A stretch of DNA of 64,000 bases from Fragilariopsis cylindrus CCMP1102. Its lineage: Eukaryota; Bacillariophyta; Bacillariophyceae; Bacillariales; Bacillariaceae. Shown piece by piece: positions 22,502 through 31,123 of this stretch. The position numbers were made by a program, and so were the translations under genes. Position 1 is the first letter of the stretch; every line of letters begins with the position of its first letter. The stretch covers positions 124,001-188,000 of the forward strand of contig FMBT01000364.1 of assembly GCA_900095095.1 (NCBI GenBank), in the 5' to 3' direction. The notes under the pieces were generated by a model. It was not told the DNA's origin. It worked only from the letters and a program-made list of their open reading frames with translations, and made no database searches.

Positions 22502-23089
22502 CACCCTTGTAGCTCCTTGGGCTGTTATTATTTTGTCTTTATTTTTATTTTCTTTTGTTTTTATTTGTTTTGTTGAAAGTATTGTTGATGGTTCTATCAT
22601 TTTCATTTGTCATATTGATAATGGATTCAGTTTCATTTGTTATATTGATGTTATTATTGTTACGTATCATTTGATTCAATTTTTCTCTTTGTTTACATTA
22701 GTTTAATGTTATAATATGATTAGAATTGTAGATATTGTTCGTAGTGATTGTGATGTCGATGTTACATATGTTTATGATGACATGATTGATGTTGCATTTG
22801 AATTTGATTTATCGTAGTTGATACTTTTGTTTCAATTAGTTTCTTTGTTTGTTTTCATTCTTATTATCGTTTGTGGACGTTTTTGTTCTTTTGATAGTTG
22901 TCTTTGTGATACAGTTTCGTATCGGTTATTTCATTTGTTGCTGTTCCGGACGTTGTCATGTTTGACGTTGTTTCTGATCGGTATGCTTTTATTGTTGTTT
23001 CAGTGCTTGTTTCTTGTCTTCTTGAGTTGTTTTCGCCGTTCGATATGTGCTTTCGGCACCCTTGGAACTTGATTGTTGTCTTGTCGTTG

Positions 23090-23279
23090 TTTCGGATTCG
23101 TTTACTTGTTAAGATGGCTATCCAGCCTTGATTCGTATTAGTTTACTTGTTGAGATGGCTGCCCAGCCTTGCTTGTACGGATTCGTTTACTTGTTGGTGA
23201 GTTGGCTGTTAAGCCTGTCTTGTTGTACGGATTAGTTTACTCATTGAGATGGCTGTCCAGCCTGTCTTGTTGTACGGAT
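23090..23279. repeat. Tandem array of about 47-bp units inside the outer element (left part)
   Basis: Four degenerate units share CGGATTNGTTTACT, GAGATGGCTG and CCAGCCTGTCTTGTTGTA. The array continues as two near-identical units at 29057-29145 on the other side of the inner element. The target duplication CGGAT is the first five bases of a unit. Confidence 0.85.
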
Positions 23280-23513
23280 TGTTGAGATTCTAGTTTAGAT
23301 AAGAGATTAGTTGAGTTGTTAAGGTTGTTCTAAACGATTTATGGGCTCTATCTTATGCTGTCCTTGAGACGCTGTGTTGCTTGTGTTAGTGGTGATAGGC
23401 ATTTATCATTTGAATTGGATTTGGGGTTTGACTGGCTTGTTTGACTGTTTGAATCATTGCGCGATAGTAACGGTATTTGCGGTCTGTCCGTCGTGCGTGT
23501 TAAGATTTCAACA
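23280..23513 (-). repeat. Inner element 3' LTR
   Basis: 234 bp, identical by eye to 28823-29056. The pol frame runs about 165 bp into it. The candidate polypurine tract CTTGCAAGGGTG lies immediately inside, at 23514-23525. Confidence 0.92.
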
Positions 23514-26500
23514 CACCCTTGCAAGCTAGTTGGGCTCTTACCTTCGATATAAGTGTAGATAGGTCTTAGTTTTCTGTGTGTGGCTGGTGAGTGGTATTTG
23601 GTGTAGTAGTCGGCGAGGTTAACTTTGCCCGGAGCCCAGAATACTCTGTATTCTCCTTGTTCCACTCTGTCCTGTACCCAGTAGAATCTTTTGTCCATTG
23701 CTTTACTTTGTCTTTGTTTGATTGTTTTATTCATTATTCCATCTGCTGTACTGTTATCTGTTCGTAGTGGCGTTGGTGGTTGTGGATGGCCTAGTTCTTC
23801 TAGTGTTGTTCGCATTGGTGCTAGTTCCTGTGCATTCATGTATAGTGCTCCCACTTCTGCTTCTGCTGCTGATGCCATTACTGCTTTGATTATTTTGGCT
23901 AGTACATATATTGGTCCGTTGAATTGGGTTCCATTTTTGTTGCCTAGATAGTGGTAGCCCCCTGCTCGGCTTCTTGATTTTGGTGCGACACAGTACGCTG
24001 CATCACTGTCACATGATAATATCATGTCACTGGCTCTGTAAATGATGGTTGCATCTGGGTTACTTGCGCAGTAGTTTAGGAATTGTATTAGTGCTGCTTG
24101 TGTGTCCTCTGTTGCTGTTGTTGCCTTGATGCTTAGTTCGTTGAGTGCGTGTAACTGTGTGCTGTCGACTGATCTTCCATCATATAGGAATTTGCCACAT
24201 ACTTTCTGGATGTGGTTCTTTTGTAATAGGGTCAGTTCCGGTGTTGTATCTTCCGTGGTATATTGTACTTTCTTTCCATATTCAGGTTGTACATATTTCG
24301 TTGGTCCATAGTGATGTTTTGATGGTGTTGGGTGCTGAAATTGTTGTAGTGCTCTTTTAACATACCCTTTCATAGATAGTTTTACTTCTCTTTTTTCATA
24401 GTTCCATTCTAGGTCAATACCAATATATTTTGATCCGGTCCAATCTATTTTGAGTGGATATTTTTCTTTGATTGCTGTGAATAGGTGGTCGACGTCATCT
24501 TTGTTGGTGTATTTTACTCCAAAGTCATCGACTACAAGTGTGAAGCTGATTGGTCTTGTTTTATGTTTCCATAAGCCTGGTGTTCTTTTGGTTGGGTGAT
24601 ATCCGTACTGTGCTAGGTGCTTCTGGAGGTCTTGGTTCGCGATTCGACCACTCTGTGCTAATCCATACATTGCTCCTGTGATTTCTACATAGGCGTATCC
24701 ATCTGTCTCCACATATTGCATTACATTGTATTCTTCTATGATCTCTGTTGGAATAAGGCTGAGGTGTATCCGCATATATTCAGATGATTTGAGTTTTGAA
24801 TTGGTGTAGAAGTTGCCTATGTCAGCTGCTGCGTACGTTCCATCCTTGGTTGATATTGTACTGTTGAGGTGTATTTTGATTGTTTCCAGCCCAGCCGTTT
24901 CTGTGCTTGTCTTTCCATCATATTCTAGTCTGTCTCCTCCTACTGTTAGTCTGGTGCGATTGATATCATCTTTCTGAAGTCTTACATCACAGCAGAATCG
25001 GGCGTATGTTACTTTCTTTCCAATTGGTACTTGTTTTCTTTTTATGAAGTGGAATGTGTCTGATCCTTTGACTCGTTGAGTGCCATCTTCATTTTTTCCT
25101 ACTCCTTTTAAAAGTTTGCCAAATTCATTTGCTGCTGATTTTTGCCATGATTCTCGTGTTTGTTTGTTTGAGTGGTTGACTAGTTGTTTGTAGTCTATCA
25201 TTTTTCCTGTTGCTTCATCATATACAGTCATTGCAAAGTGTCCTGGTAGTTTTCCTCCTGATGGTGATGGGTTGTTTCTGTTTTGTTGTACTATGTTGGC
25301 CCGTTGTAGTCGTGTTGATAGTCTGGTCATTCTTCTTGTTAGGTCTCTGTCTGTATCAATACATTTGTACTGGTTGAGTGGTTTACTGTTGACTTGTTCC
25401 TTGTCGCCACTTTCATATTCAATGAAGTATAATCTTTCATCTTCATTGTAATGGGTAACTTCTCCTCGTTGAATGGTGTTGTTGTAGTTCTTCATTATTT
25501 TGGTGCCTATTTCATCTTCTGTAATTGTTGGTAATACCACCCTTGTAGCTACTCGGTTCGTACCTTGGTTCATATTGAAGAATTGTTGTTGGTTTTCCAC
25601 TGGATCACCCACCACCCTTGTAGCTGCCCATGCCGGCACCCTTGTAGATTCATTCTGTTGTCTAGGGGTGAATATTTCACGTAACTTGTCAATGACGTCG
25701 TTGGTTTTTGTACCTTGATCAAGAAATGGAGTAGGTGGATGTGGTTTTTGGAGTATTGCTACTAAATCTTCGGTTGCGCTTGCTAGTCTATCTTCCGATG
25801 ATGTCTTTGGCATTTGTACGTGTTGGGGGAAGAATTCAATTGTATCAGTTGTTCTTTCTCCTCTTGTTGCTGGTATGTATACTCTATAATTACGATAATG
25901 ATGTTTGGCTGGTCCTATGAAGTAACCTTTCACTCCATGGTTTGCCCATGTTTTTCGATCTTGTGGTCTTTCGTGTGCCACAATGAGGCATCCAGGTGGT
26001 GCTAGTGGTGTTTTGTTGAAGTCAAAGTTCCCCCATAGTTCATTGTAGGCTGACTTGGCTGGATTGATTCGTGACGGTCGTAACATGTTTAGTGTGAGTA
26101 CTGCTACCGGTAGTATCCTATCCCATTGGCTCTTTGGGAATGATGGATCGCACCCATATAGTGTTGATACAAAATGATTTTTGACTGTCTGTATTGCTCT
26201 CTCTGCAGGTATGGTCCGATGGTTGCCTCTTGGTGCTATTTGGTATTGTAATCCTCTTGATTCTATCTCTTCGATGAGTTCCTTCGAAAATTCATTGTCT
26301 ATTCGGTGTAGTACTGGGTTGATGCCTGCTTTCTTCAGTGTATCATGCATCTCAATGAATCCTGCTAATAGGTGTTCTTTTGCTCGTGATTTTATTGCTA
26401 CTGCTAGGACTGCTCCTGAATCACTATCTTCCATCACCATGATGTATCTGTTTCCTCTCGATGATGTGTTCGGGAACGCACCTGTTTGATCACTTGATGT

Positions 26501-27445
26501 CATTCCTTTCAGGTCTGCAAAGTTTACTGCTGTTATCTGTACAATGTGCTCGCGATTCTTTATTTCTCTTGGTGGTAGATAGTCTGGATCATCTTCTTCA
26601 TCTTCCATGATGTCTTCCGTTGTTACTTTGTCTGTTGGACGTAGGTTCTTTCTGACTTTGTGTAGATGCCCCATAGTTGTCTGGATTGATTTTGGTAGGT
26701 GTTTTCTGATGCCATTGGATGTTAGTCCTGGAAATGATGTTAACCAATTCTTGTCAATCGCTTTGATTAGTGTTGTGATCACTGGAGCTCCTAATGTTGC
26801 ATGGTGCCAGGCTTGTAGCTGTGATGCTGATTTTTGTTGGTAGGCGCTGTTGGCTGTGTGCTTTAGTTGGATTACAAATGGTCTCTTGATCGGCTTCACC
26901 GTGTCGTTGTTATTGCTTTCTAGTGGCATCAACCATAAGTTTGTTTCAGCATCTCTTGGTCCTTCAATTATTATTTTGTTTTCTCTGATTACCTGTACAT
27001 TCTTCTTTTTGAATACTACTGTGCAGTCGGCATCACATAGTACTGGTACTGATATTAACGATCGGTCCATCTCATTGAATCCATGTGCTTTCTGTGCTTC
27101 CACTGGCAGTTCTGGTGCTAGTTGTAGTTGCCTGGTCGTTACAGAGTTCATTGTGTTTGTGTTGGCCACTCCTACATTGATTTCTTCATGATGTAGTGGT
27201 TCTCCTAGATACTTGTGTTTGTTCGCTAGGAACATGCTGGTTGCTGCTGAATCCGGATGACCCTGTGGTGTTGTGACTAATAGTGCTTTGAGGTTGTTTG
27301 TGAGGGTTGACAAACGCGTTGAACTACTAGTGTTTGTTACTGCTGCTGCATATGATATATGCTTGTTGTTGATACGCGAAGATGATGTGTAATTGTTTAA
27401 ATCAGTATTATTTATTTTATTATTTTGACTTATCTTACTATTCAC
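23348..27445 (-). CDS. Ty1/copia-type pol region (inner element)
   Basis: An open frame of about 1365 residues. In order: a protease-like region; a GAG-pre-integrase-like part (QLQAWHHATLGAP, then FPGLT); integrase (DQTGAFP, then RIDNEFSKEL, then a Glu in PAERAIQTVKNHF); reverse transcriptase (RLTVGGDRLEYDGKT, ITGAMYGLAQSG, and the catalytic pair in LVVDDFGVKY); RNase H (SCDSDAAYCVAPKSRSRAGG, SAAEAEVGALY, LRTDNSTADGI); and a C-terminus inside the 3' LTR. Integrase preceding RT assigns it to Ty1/copia. Wording such as VVDDFG and KSRSRAGGYH is typical of diatom copia elements. It follows gag as a consecutive open frame in the same phase; read-through between gag and pol is known in some LTR families. 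Confidence 0.93.
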   Translation of the reverse strand: MNSKISQNNKINNTDLNNYTSSSRINNKHISYAAAVTNTSSSTRLSTLTNNLKALLVTTPQGHPDSAATSMFLANKHKYLGEPLHHEEINVGVANTNTMNSVTTRQLQLAPELPVEAQKAHGFNEMDRSLISVPVLCDADCTVVFKKKNVQVIRENKIIIEGPRDAETNLWLMPLESNNNDTVKPIKRPFVIQLKHTANSAYQQKSASQLQAWHHATLGAPVITTLIKAIDKNWLTSFPGLTSNGIRKHLPKSIQTTMGHLHKVRKNLRPTDKVTTEDIMEDEEDDPDYLPPREIKNREHIVQITAVNFADLKGMTSSDQTGAFPNTSSRGNRYIMVMEDSDSGAVLAVAIKSRAKEHLLAGFIEMHDTLKKAGINPVLHRIDNEFSKELIEEIESRGLQYQIAPRGNHRTIPAERAIQTVKNHFVSTLYGCDPSFPKSQWDRILPVAVLTLNMLRPSRINPAKSAYNELWGNFDFNKTPLAPPGCLIVAHERPQDRKTWANHGVKGYFIGPAKHHYRNYRVYIPATRGERTTDTIEFFPQHVQMPKTSSEDRLASATEDLVAILQKPHPPTPFLDQGTKTNDVIDKLREIFTPRQQNESTRVPAWAATRVVGDPVENQQQFFNMNQGTNRVATRVVLPTITEDEIGTKIMKNYNNTIQRGEVTHYNEDERLYFIEYESGDKEQVNSKPLNQYKCIDTDRDLTRRMTRLSTRLQRANIVQQNRNNPSPSGGKLPGHFAMTVYDEATGKMIDYKQLVNHSNKQTRESWQKSAANEFGKLLKGVGKNEDGTQRVKGSDTFHFIKRKQVPIGKKVTYARFCCDVRLQKDDINRTRLTVGGDRLEYDGKTSTETAGLETIKIHLNSTISTKDGTYAAADIGNFYTNSKLKSSEYMRIHLSLIPTEIIEEYNVMQYVETDGYAYVEITGAMYGLAQSGRIANQDLQKHLAQYGYHPTKRTPGLWKHKTRPISFTLVVDDFGVKYTNKDDVDHLFTAIKEKYPLKIDWTGSKYIGIDLEWNYEKREVKLSMKGYVKRALQQFQHPTPSKHHYGPTKYVQPEYGKKVQYTTEDTTPELTLLQKNHIQKVCGKFLYDGRSVDSTQLHALNELSIKATTATEDTQAALIQFLNYCASNPDATIIYRASDMILSCDSDAAYCVAPKSRSRAGGYHYLGNKNGTQFNGPIYVLAKIIKAVMASAAEAEVGALYMNAQELAPMRTTLEELGHPQPPTPLRTDNSTADGIMNKTIKQRQSKAMDKRFYWVQDRVEQGEYRVFWAPGKVNLADYYTKYHSPATHRKLRPIYTYIEGKSPTSLQGCVEILTRTTDRPQIPLLSRNDSNSQTSQSNPKSNSNDKCLSPLTQATQRLKDSIR

Positions 27446-27457
27446 CTCCCCACATCG

Positions 27458-28759
27458 TCAAGTGGCAAAGTGGCAGTTGGTTGTAACTCCTCCCATCTTG
27501 TTAGTGAGTGTGGCTGCTTCATTGTGGCAGTCCTTTCGGTTGGTACAAGTCCCTGGGGTGTGTGTTGGTTTGATATCATACCCACACGATGGGCAGTAGT
27601 TAGTTGAATCTGGGTATCTGCGTTTTGATCTTTCACCATTGCCTAGATCATTTCGAATATACTCTGTTCCAAACTTGTTCTTTTTCTTCTTTGCTGTACC
27701 TGTATTGCCTTCACTTTGGTTGTTGTTTTGAGTGAATTGTGCAAACATCTGCATCATTTCTTCTTTCGTTACAGTGCTTGTTGCACTGCTACCACCGGCG
27801 CTGCTACCATTGCTGCTGCCTGTGCTGATTGAAGCTGGGATCCGTCCGGGGACCTGGTTGGTTGCACTATTTGCGAGTTGTTGTTGTTCAATTCTTGCTT
27901 CTAGTTCCTGAATTTTTTGTGTTTGTAGGACTAGTACTTCTGATGCTTGTCTTTGGGCATTTTCGTCTTCTTTGGATTGTGCTAGGACTGCATTTGCTAG
28001 TTCAGTTCGTTTCATGATGGCTGGATCAGTTTTGTTCATTTGGATCTCTTTGCTGAAGTGCTTCCTCATCTCCTCCCATGTTGTTAATGTTCCTCTGTTC
28101 CATTCACGACATGCATCCTTTAGGTCAATATTCTTTTCAAAGGTCGCATACGCATTTCGCATGACTTCAGCGTCTGTTACTGTTTCCCTTAGTCCAGTTA
28201 GTAGCTCTCTTGCCTCATTGATTGCTTTGTAGTAGTGTTGGACTATTCGATCTGGATCATAGTCTACCTTGAGGAGTTCTTTTGCGTGTAGGATTTCGCG
28301 ATCTTTGTCGACTGTTAGGATGAAATTTGTCCACATGTGTTGGTATACTTCATGTGGTGATACTCCCAGTAGTAATCCATCAGTTTCTAATTCAATGAAT
28401 AAATCTTCATCGAAGCATGCTTGGATTGCCTTGTTGGTGTTGCGCTTGTGTTCCTCGTATTCTTCATAGAGTTTGAGGGATTGCTTGTGCGCTGCATTGA
28501 GTATGTTGGTGTCTCCGATGTATGGTCCTGGGTCGACTGGCACTGGTACTTGTGCTGTAATTCCCTTTTTTAGTATCCATTGTGCTTGAGTGCACATTAT
28601 CCATGACCATCCATGATCTCTTGCTTCTGTGATGTTGCATTTGTAACTAGTTTGTACTTTCGCCATCTGTTTTTGGAATGTAATTAACTGTCCCGTTGTT
28701 GGTATTCCGGCTACTCGGTCAATGCCTGAGTAGTCATATTCAATTTCGATTTTAGTCAT
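27458..28759 (-). CDS. Ty1/copia-type gag region (inner element)
   Basis: 433 residues starting at the ATG at 28759, about 60 bp inside the 5' LTR. A long helical capsid-like body (EHKRNTNKAIQACFDEDLF, VYQHMWTNF, HYYKAINEARELL, LKDACREWN) is followed by a coiled, Gln-rich stretch, a low-complexity Ser/Gly linker and a C-terminal Cys/His cluster (YCPSCGYDIKPTHTPGTC, then CHNEA). The cluster is a variant zinc knuckle of the kind seen in diatom copia gags and is probably used for RNA binding in the particle. Confidence 0.88.
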   Translation of the reverse strand: MTKIEIEYDYSGIDRVAGIPTTGQLITFQKQMAKVQTSYKCNITEARDHGWSWIMCTQAQWILKKGITAQVPVPVDPGPYIGDTNILNAAHKQSLKLYEEYEEHKRNTNKAIQACFDEDLFIELETDGLLLGVSPHEVYQHMWTNFILTVDKDREILHAKELLKVDYDPDRIVQHYYKAINEARELLTGLRETVTDAEVMRNAYATFEKNIDLKDACREWNRGTLTTWEEMRKHFSKEIQMNKTDPAIMKRTELANAVLAQSKEDENAQRQASEVLVLQTQKIQELEARIEQQQLANSATNQVPGRIPASISTGSSNGSSAGGSSATSTVTKEEMMQMFAQFTQNNNQSEGNTGTAKKKKNKFGTEYIRNDLGNGERSKRRYPDSTNYCPSCGYDIKPTHTPGTCTNRKDCHNEAATLTNKMGGVTTNCHFAT

Positions 28760-28813
28760 GGTGATTGCCTTTGACTATTCCGTGGGTCTAGTTTCGTGTC
28801 CTGCGACAATATT

Positions 28814-28878
28814 GTTTAGAACTGTTGAGATTCTAGTTTAGATAAGAGATTAGTTGAGTTGTTAAGGTTGTTCTAAAC
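28814..28878 (-). promoter_or_regulatory. Candidate self-primer site of inner element
   Basis: GTTTAGAAC (28814-28822) touches the LTR edge where a primer-binding site belongs, and its perfect 9-bp inverted copy GTTCTAAAC lies in the LTR at 28870-28878. Extended to 12 bp, 11 match. On the transcript these two would pair. I see no match to a tRNA 3' end (such as the initiator-Met TGGTATCA type). Confidence 0.5.
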
Positions 28879-29056
28879 GATTTATGGGCTCTATCTTATG
28901 CTGTCCTTGAGACGCTGTGTTGCTTGTGTTAGTGGTGATAGGCATTTATCATTTGAATTGGATTTGGGGTTTGACTGGCTTGTTTGACTGTTTGAATCAT
29001 TGCGCGATAGTAACGGTATTTGCGGTCTGTCCGTCGTGCGTGTTAAGATTTCAACA
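28823..29056 (-). repeat. Inner element 5' LTR
   Basis: 234 bp, identical by eye to 23280-23513. It contains GTTCTAAAC (28870-28878), which is inverted relative to the sequence directly abutting the LTR (28814-28822). Confidence 0.92.
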
Positions 29057-29145
29057 CGGATTAGTTTACTCGTTGAGATGGCTGTCCAGCCTGTCTTGTT
29101 GTACGGATTAGTTTACTCGTTGAGATGGCTGTCCAGCCTGTCTTG
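29057..29145. repeat. Tandem array of about 47-bp units (right part)
   Basis: Two almost identical units, CGGATTAGTTTACTCG followed by TTGAGATGGCTGTCCAGCC, continuing the array at 23090-23279. Confidence 0.85.
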
Positions 29146-29324
29146 TTGTCGTTGTTTACGACGAGTTGTTATTTCTTCTTCTTCTTTTCTTCGATGGAGA
29201 TTATTTGTTATTTTAATATGGGTTTGTTTATTTTGTGATTGATTTGTTTCATTTCGATTCGATGTCACTTGAGGTGCTTGTCGTTGTTGTTAAGTCTTGT
29301 GCTTGGCTTGTTATTAGGCTATTT

Positions 29325-29627
29325 TTAAGTTAATTGCTTCGACGTCACTTGAGGTGCGGTGTTGTTCTGTATGTTGTCTTGTGTGTTTGTCTTCACAATA
29401 TTAGGCGCTGTTAATGCTTTTATCTTTCTTTTTCGGTTCTGTTTTCGGTGTTGTTTTGGCTGTTTTCCTGCCGTGTTTTCTTTGTCTTGTTTAGTGTCTC
29501 TTGTTGTTGCTTTATTTACCTTCGTTTTCGCGTTTCTTTTCTTTCTTTTCTTCTTTTCGATCTGTGCTGATCGTTGGTATTCATGATCGATTTGACCATT
29601 GTCGTAGTTTTGTGTCATCTCGGACAA
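29325..29627 (-). CDS. Short Lys-rich open frame of the outer element
   Basis: 100 residues starting 14 bp inside the outer 5' LTR (MSEMTQNYDNGQIDHEYQRS...), with a strongly basic middle (KKKRKKRNAKTKVNK, KQNRKRKIKA). Position and charge would suit a small RNA-binding product or a gag remnant of a non-autonomous element, but composition alone could produce it. Two copies of GTCACTTGAGGTGC lie nearby (29265 and 29345). Confidence 0.3.
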   Translation of the reverse strand: MSEMTQNYDNGQIDHEYQRSAQIEKKKRKKRNAKTKVNKATTRDTKQDKENTAGKQPKQHRKQNRKRKIKALTAPNIVKTNTQDNIQNNTAPQVTSKQLT

Positions 29628-29628
29628 T

Positions 29629-29696
29629 ATAATTGATAACTGTTAAGCTAGGCTATAGGTAGTGAAGTCCATTGTTAAACTGGTGTTATCAATTAT
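29629..29696 (-). promoter_or_regulatory. Candidate self-primer site of outer element
   Basis: ATAATTGATAAC (29629-29640) abuts the LTR, and its perfect 12-bp inverted copy GTTATCAATTAT lies at 29685-29696 inside the LTR, 44 nt away. The arrangement matches the inner element although the sequences differ. Confidence 0.5.
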
Positions 29697-29817
29697 TATG
29701 AGCTACTGTATCTAGTTTGTATTGCTGTAATTGATGTGAGGTATGTTTTAGTAACAGGTACGAGGAGGCTAGTGAAGTGAGGATGCCAGCGCGCAGGGGG
29801 CTCTGGTAAACTCAACA
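29641..29817 (-). repeat. Outer element 5' LTR
   Basis: 177 bp, identical by eye to 22325-22501, followed by the second copy of the target duplication CTGGC. Confidence 0.9.
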
Positions 29818-29822
29818 CTGGC

Positions 29823-29910
29823 AACACTCCACCGGGCCGAGTAGAGAGGCCTGGGTTCGACACTCTTCCATTAGTCAAATCTGTACAGAATTGGAATATT
29901 ATTTTTTTAA
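29823..29910 (+). other. 3' half of split tRNA-like sequence (B box) and T run
   Basis: AACACTCC continues the D arm from the left flank, GGTTCGA at 29854-29860 is B-box-like, and a T7 run near 29900 could end Pol III transcription. See the entry at 22305. Confidence 0.35.
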
Positions 29911-30659
29911 TTATCAGCTTCCAGTGGTTTTAACACGCGTAAAATACCACTAAAATACGCCATAACCGGAATCCTGTTAAGGGTCCTTGATGATTGCTTA
30001 TTGATTGGTCATCATTAAGCATCATTAAGCAAGAATACTTTTATTGCGCAGAAAGTGGGGTCTGGCAATTTTATTTTATTTAAACAATTTTGTTTTATCT
30101 GCCAAGCAGAAGATGGTCCTGCCGCATTTCAAATTTAAAGATAGCATAGTCAGGAACACGAATCTTTTTATCCTATTTTACCTCCTACAGGCCACTATCA
30201 ATAACATCATGATCCTCATCAAATTTGCTTGCTAAGCTTGCTGTTTGAAATGCAACCTGCTGTCTAGCACAATTCAACCATAAGAGCAGGACCGTTCCGC
30301 CGTTGATCAATACTCAGTTTGACTACAAGTTTGCCGTTGAGAGCCAGCGTGTTAGAGCCAGTGCGAGCTTGTATTTTGTCCGGTTGATGAAAACATATAT
30401 GTGTGGATATATTTATACTCCTGACTGATAAAAATATCAATCACTTATGAACGGACTAAATATTTTGTCCCCATATACAAATGTCATGAATTGCGGACTC
30501 TCCTGTACCGGGTTGCGCACGGTGGAGATAGTTTTCCTGCCAAAGCTTGTCAAAATGGCAAAAACGTCATGTCATCAAAGAACAATGTTATATAAGCTAA
30601 AACAAAAACAAAGAAGGGACAAAAAAAATTCTAACACCCTTGAGTTCGGGAATTGATCT
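29911..30659. other. Intergenic stretch, nothing recognised
   Basis: Right flank of the retroelement. CATCATTAAGCA is repeated near 30010-30035. Short open frames at 30044 and 30447 show no coding character. Confidence 0.4.
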
Positions 30660-31123
30660 CCCTAACGGTTGATCTAGTTTTTATTTTGAATTGGGATTAC
30701 CACTAATCCACTTGACTACCCTATGCCTATACACCTCCACCTTTAAAATTTCCCTACCCTATAATTTGGGTTGGGTAAAGAGAACACCAGTTGCGTGAAG
30801 AGATGCAGCGGCTGGCGTATCTGCAACAAAATCTAGCACCCTACAGTTGATTATTTTGGCAAAAAAACTGTCTCTACCGTACACTTTCCAATCCCAATCC
30901 CAATTCAAAATAAAAACAAAATCAACCCTTAGGGTGAATTGGGATTACCACTAGTCCACTTGACCACCCTATATATCCCTCCACCAACCAAAATTTCCCT
31001 ACCCTATAATCTGGGTTGGGCAAAGAGAACACCAGTTGCGTGAAGAGATGCGGCAGCTGGCGTATCTACAACAAAATCTAGCACCCTACAGTTGATTATT
31101 TTGGCGAAAAAACTGTCTCTACA
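30660..31123. mobile_element. MITE-like element followed by a partial second copy (dimer)
   Basis: A 275-bp unit (30660-30934) begins CCCTAACGGTTGATCTAG and ends with its inverted counterpart ATCAACCCTTAGGG. The inverted ends are about 37 bp long (left TTTTTATTTTGAATTGGGATT; right AATCCCAATTCAAAATAAAAA). A second copy of the core, from TGAATTGGGATTACCACTAG to AACTGTCTCTAC (30935-31123), follows directly and is roughly 90% identical (for example CACCAGTTGCGTGAAGAGAT in both). It lacks its own right end. No open frame and no clear target duplication were found. The most likely identity is a non-autonomous DNA transposon. Confidence 0.55.

Larger units (their letters stand above)
23280..29056 (-). 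mobile_element. Inner Ty1/copia-type (diatom CoDi-like) retrotransposon, looks whole and young
   Basis: 5777 bp with 234-bp LTRs at 23280-23513 (3') and 28823-29056 (5'), identical by eye, with ends TGTTGA...TTCAACA. The flanking 5-bp duplication is CGGAT (23275-23279, 29057-29061). Parts on the minus strand: gag region 27458-28759 and pol region 23348-27445, with integrase before reverse transcriptase, which is the Ty1/copia order. It is inserted in the repeat array of the outer element, so it is the later arrival. Its gag and pol look whole, and the identical LTRs point to very recent transposition. Confidence 0.93.
22325..29817 (-). mobile_element. Outer LTR retroelement, pol-less (non-autonomous), young, carrying a nested insertion
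   Basis: Identical 177-bp LTRs (22325-22501 and 29641-29817, TGTTAAG...CTCAACA on the plus strand) are flanked by the 5-bp duplication CTGGC (22320-22324 and 29818-29822). Its internal part without the nested element is about 1.4 kb. It has no integrase, RT or RNase H, so it must rely on proteins from elsewhere. It contains a tandem array of units of about 47 bp, into which the inner element inserted, and one short basic open frame next to the 5' LTR. The transcribed strand is inferred to be minus, from the position of the polypurine tract (22502-22512) and of the primer site (29629-29640). Identical LTRs imply a recent insertion. The ends look whole. Confidence 0.85.

Noticed and set aside
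22818-23072. Plus-strand open frame with Phe/Leu-rich product in the outer element
   Set aside because: Composition follows the T-rich strand; there is no start context or similarity, and the element reads on the other strand.
23090-29145. CRISPR-like array
   Set aside because: The 47-bp units are contiguous with no unique spacers, and the array is part of a eukaryotic LTR element.
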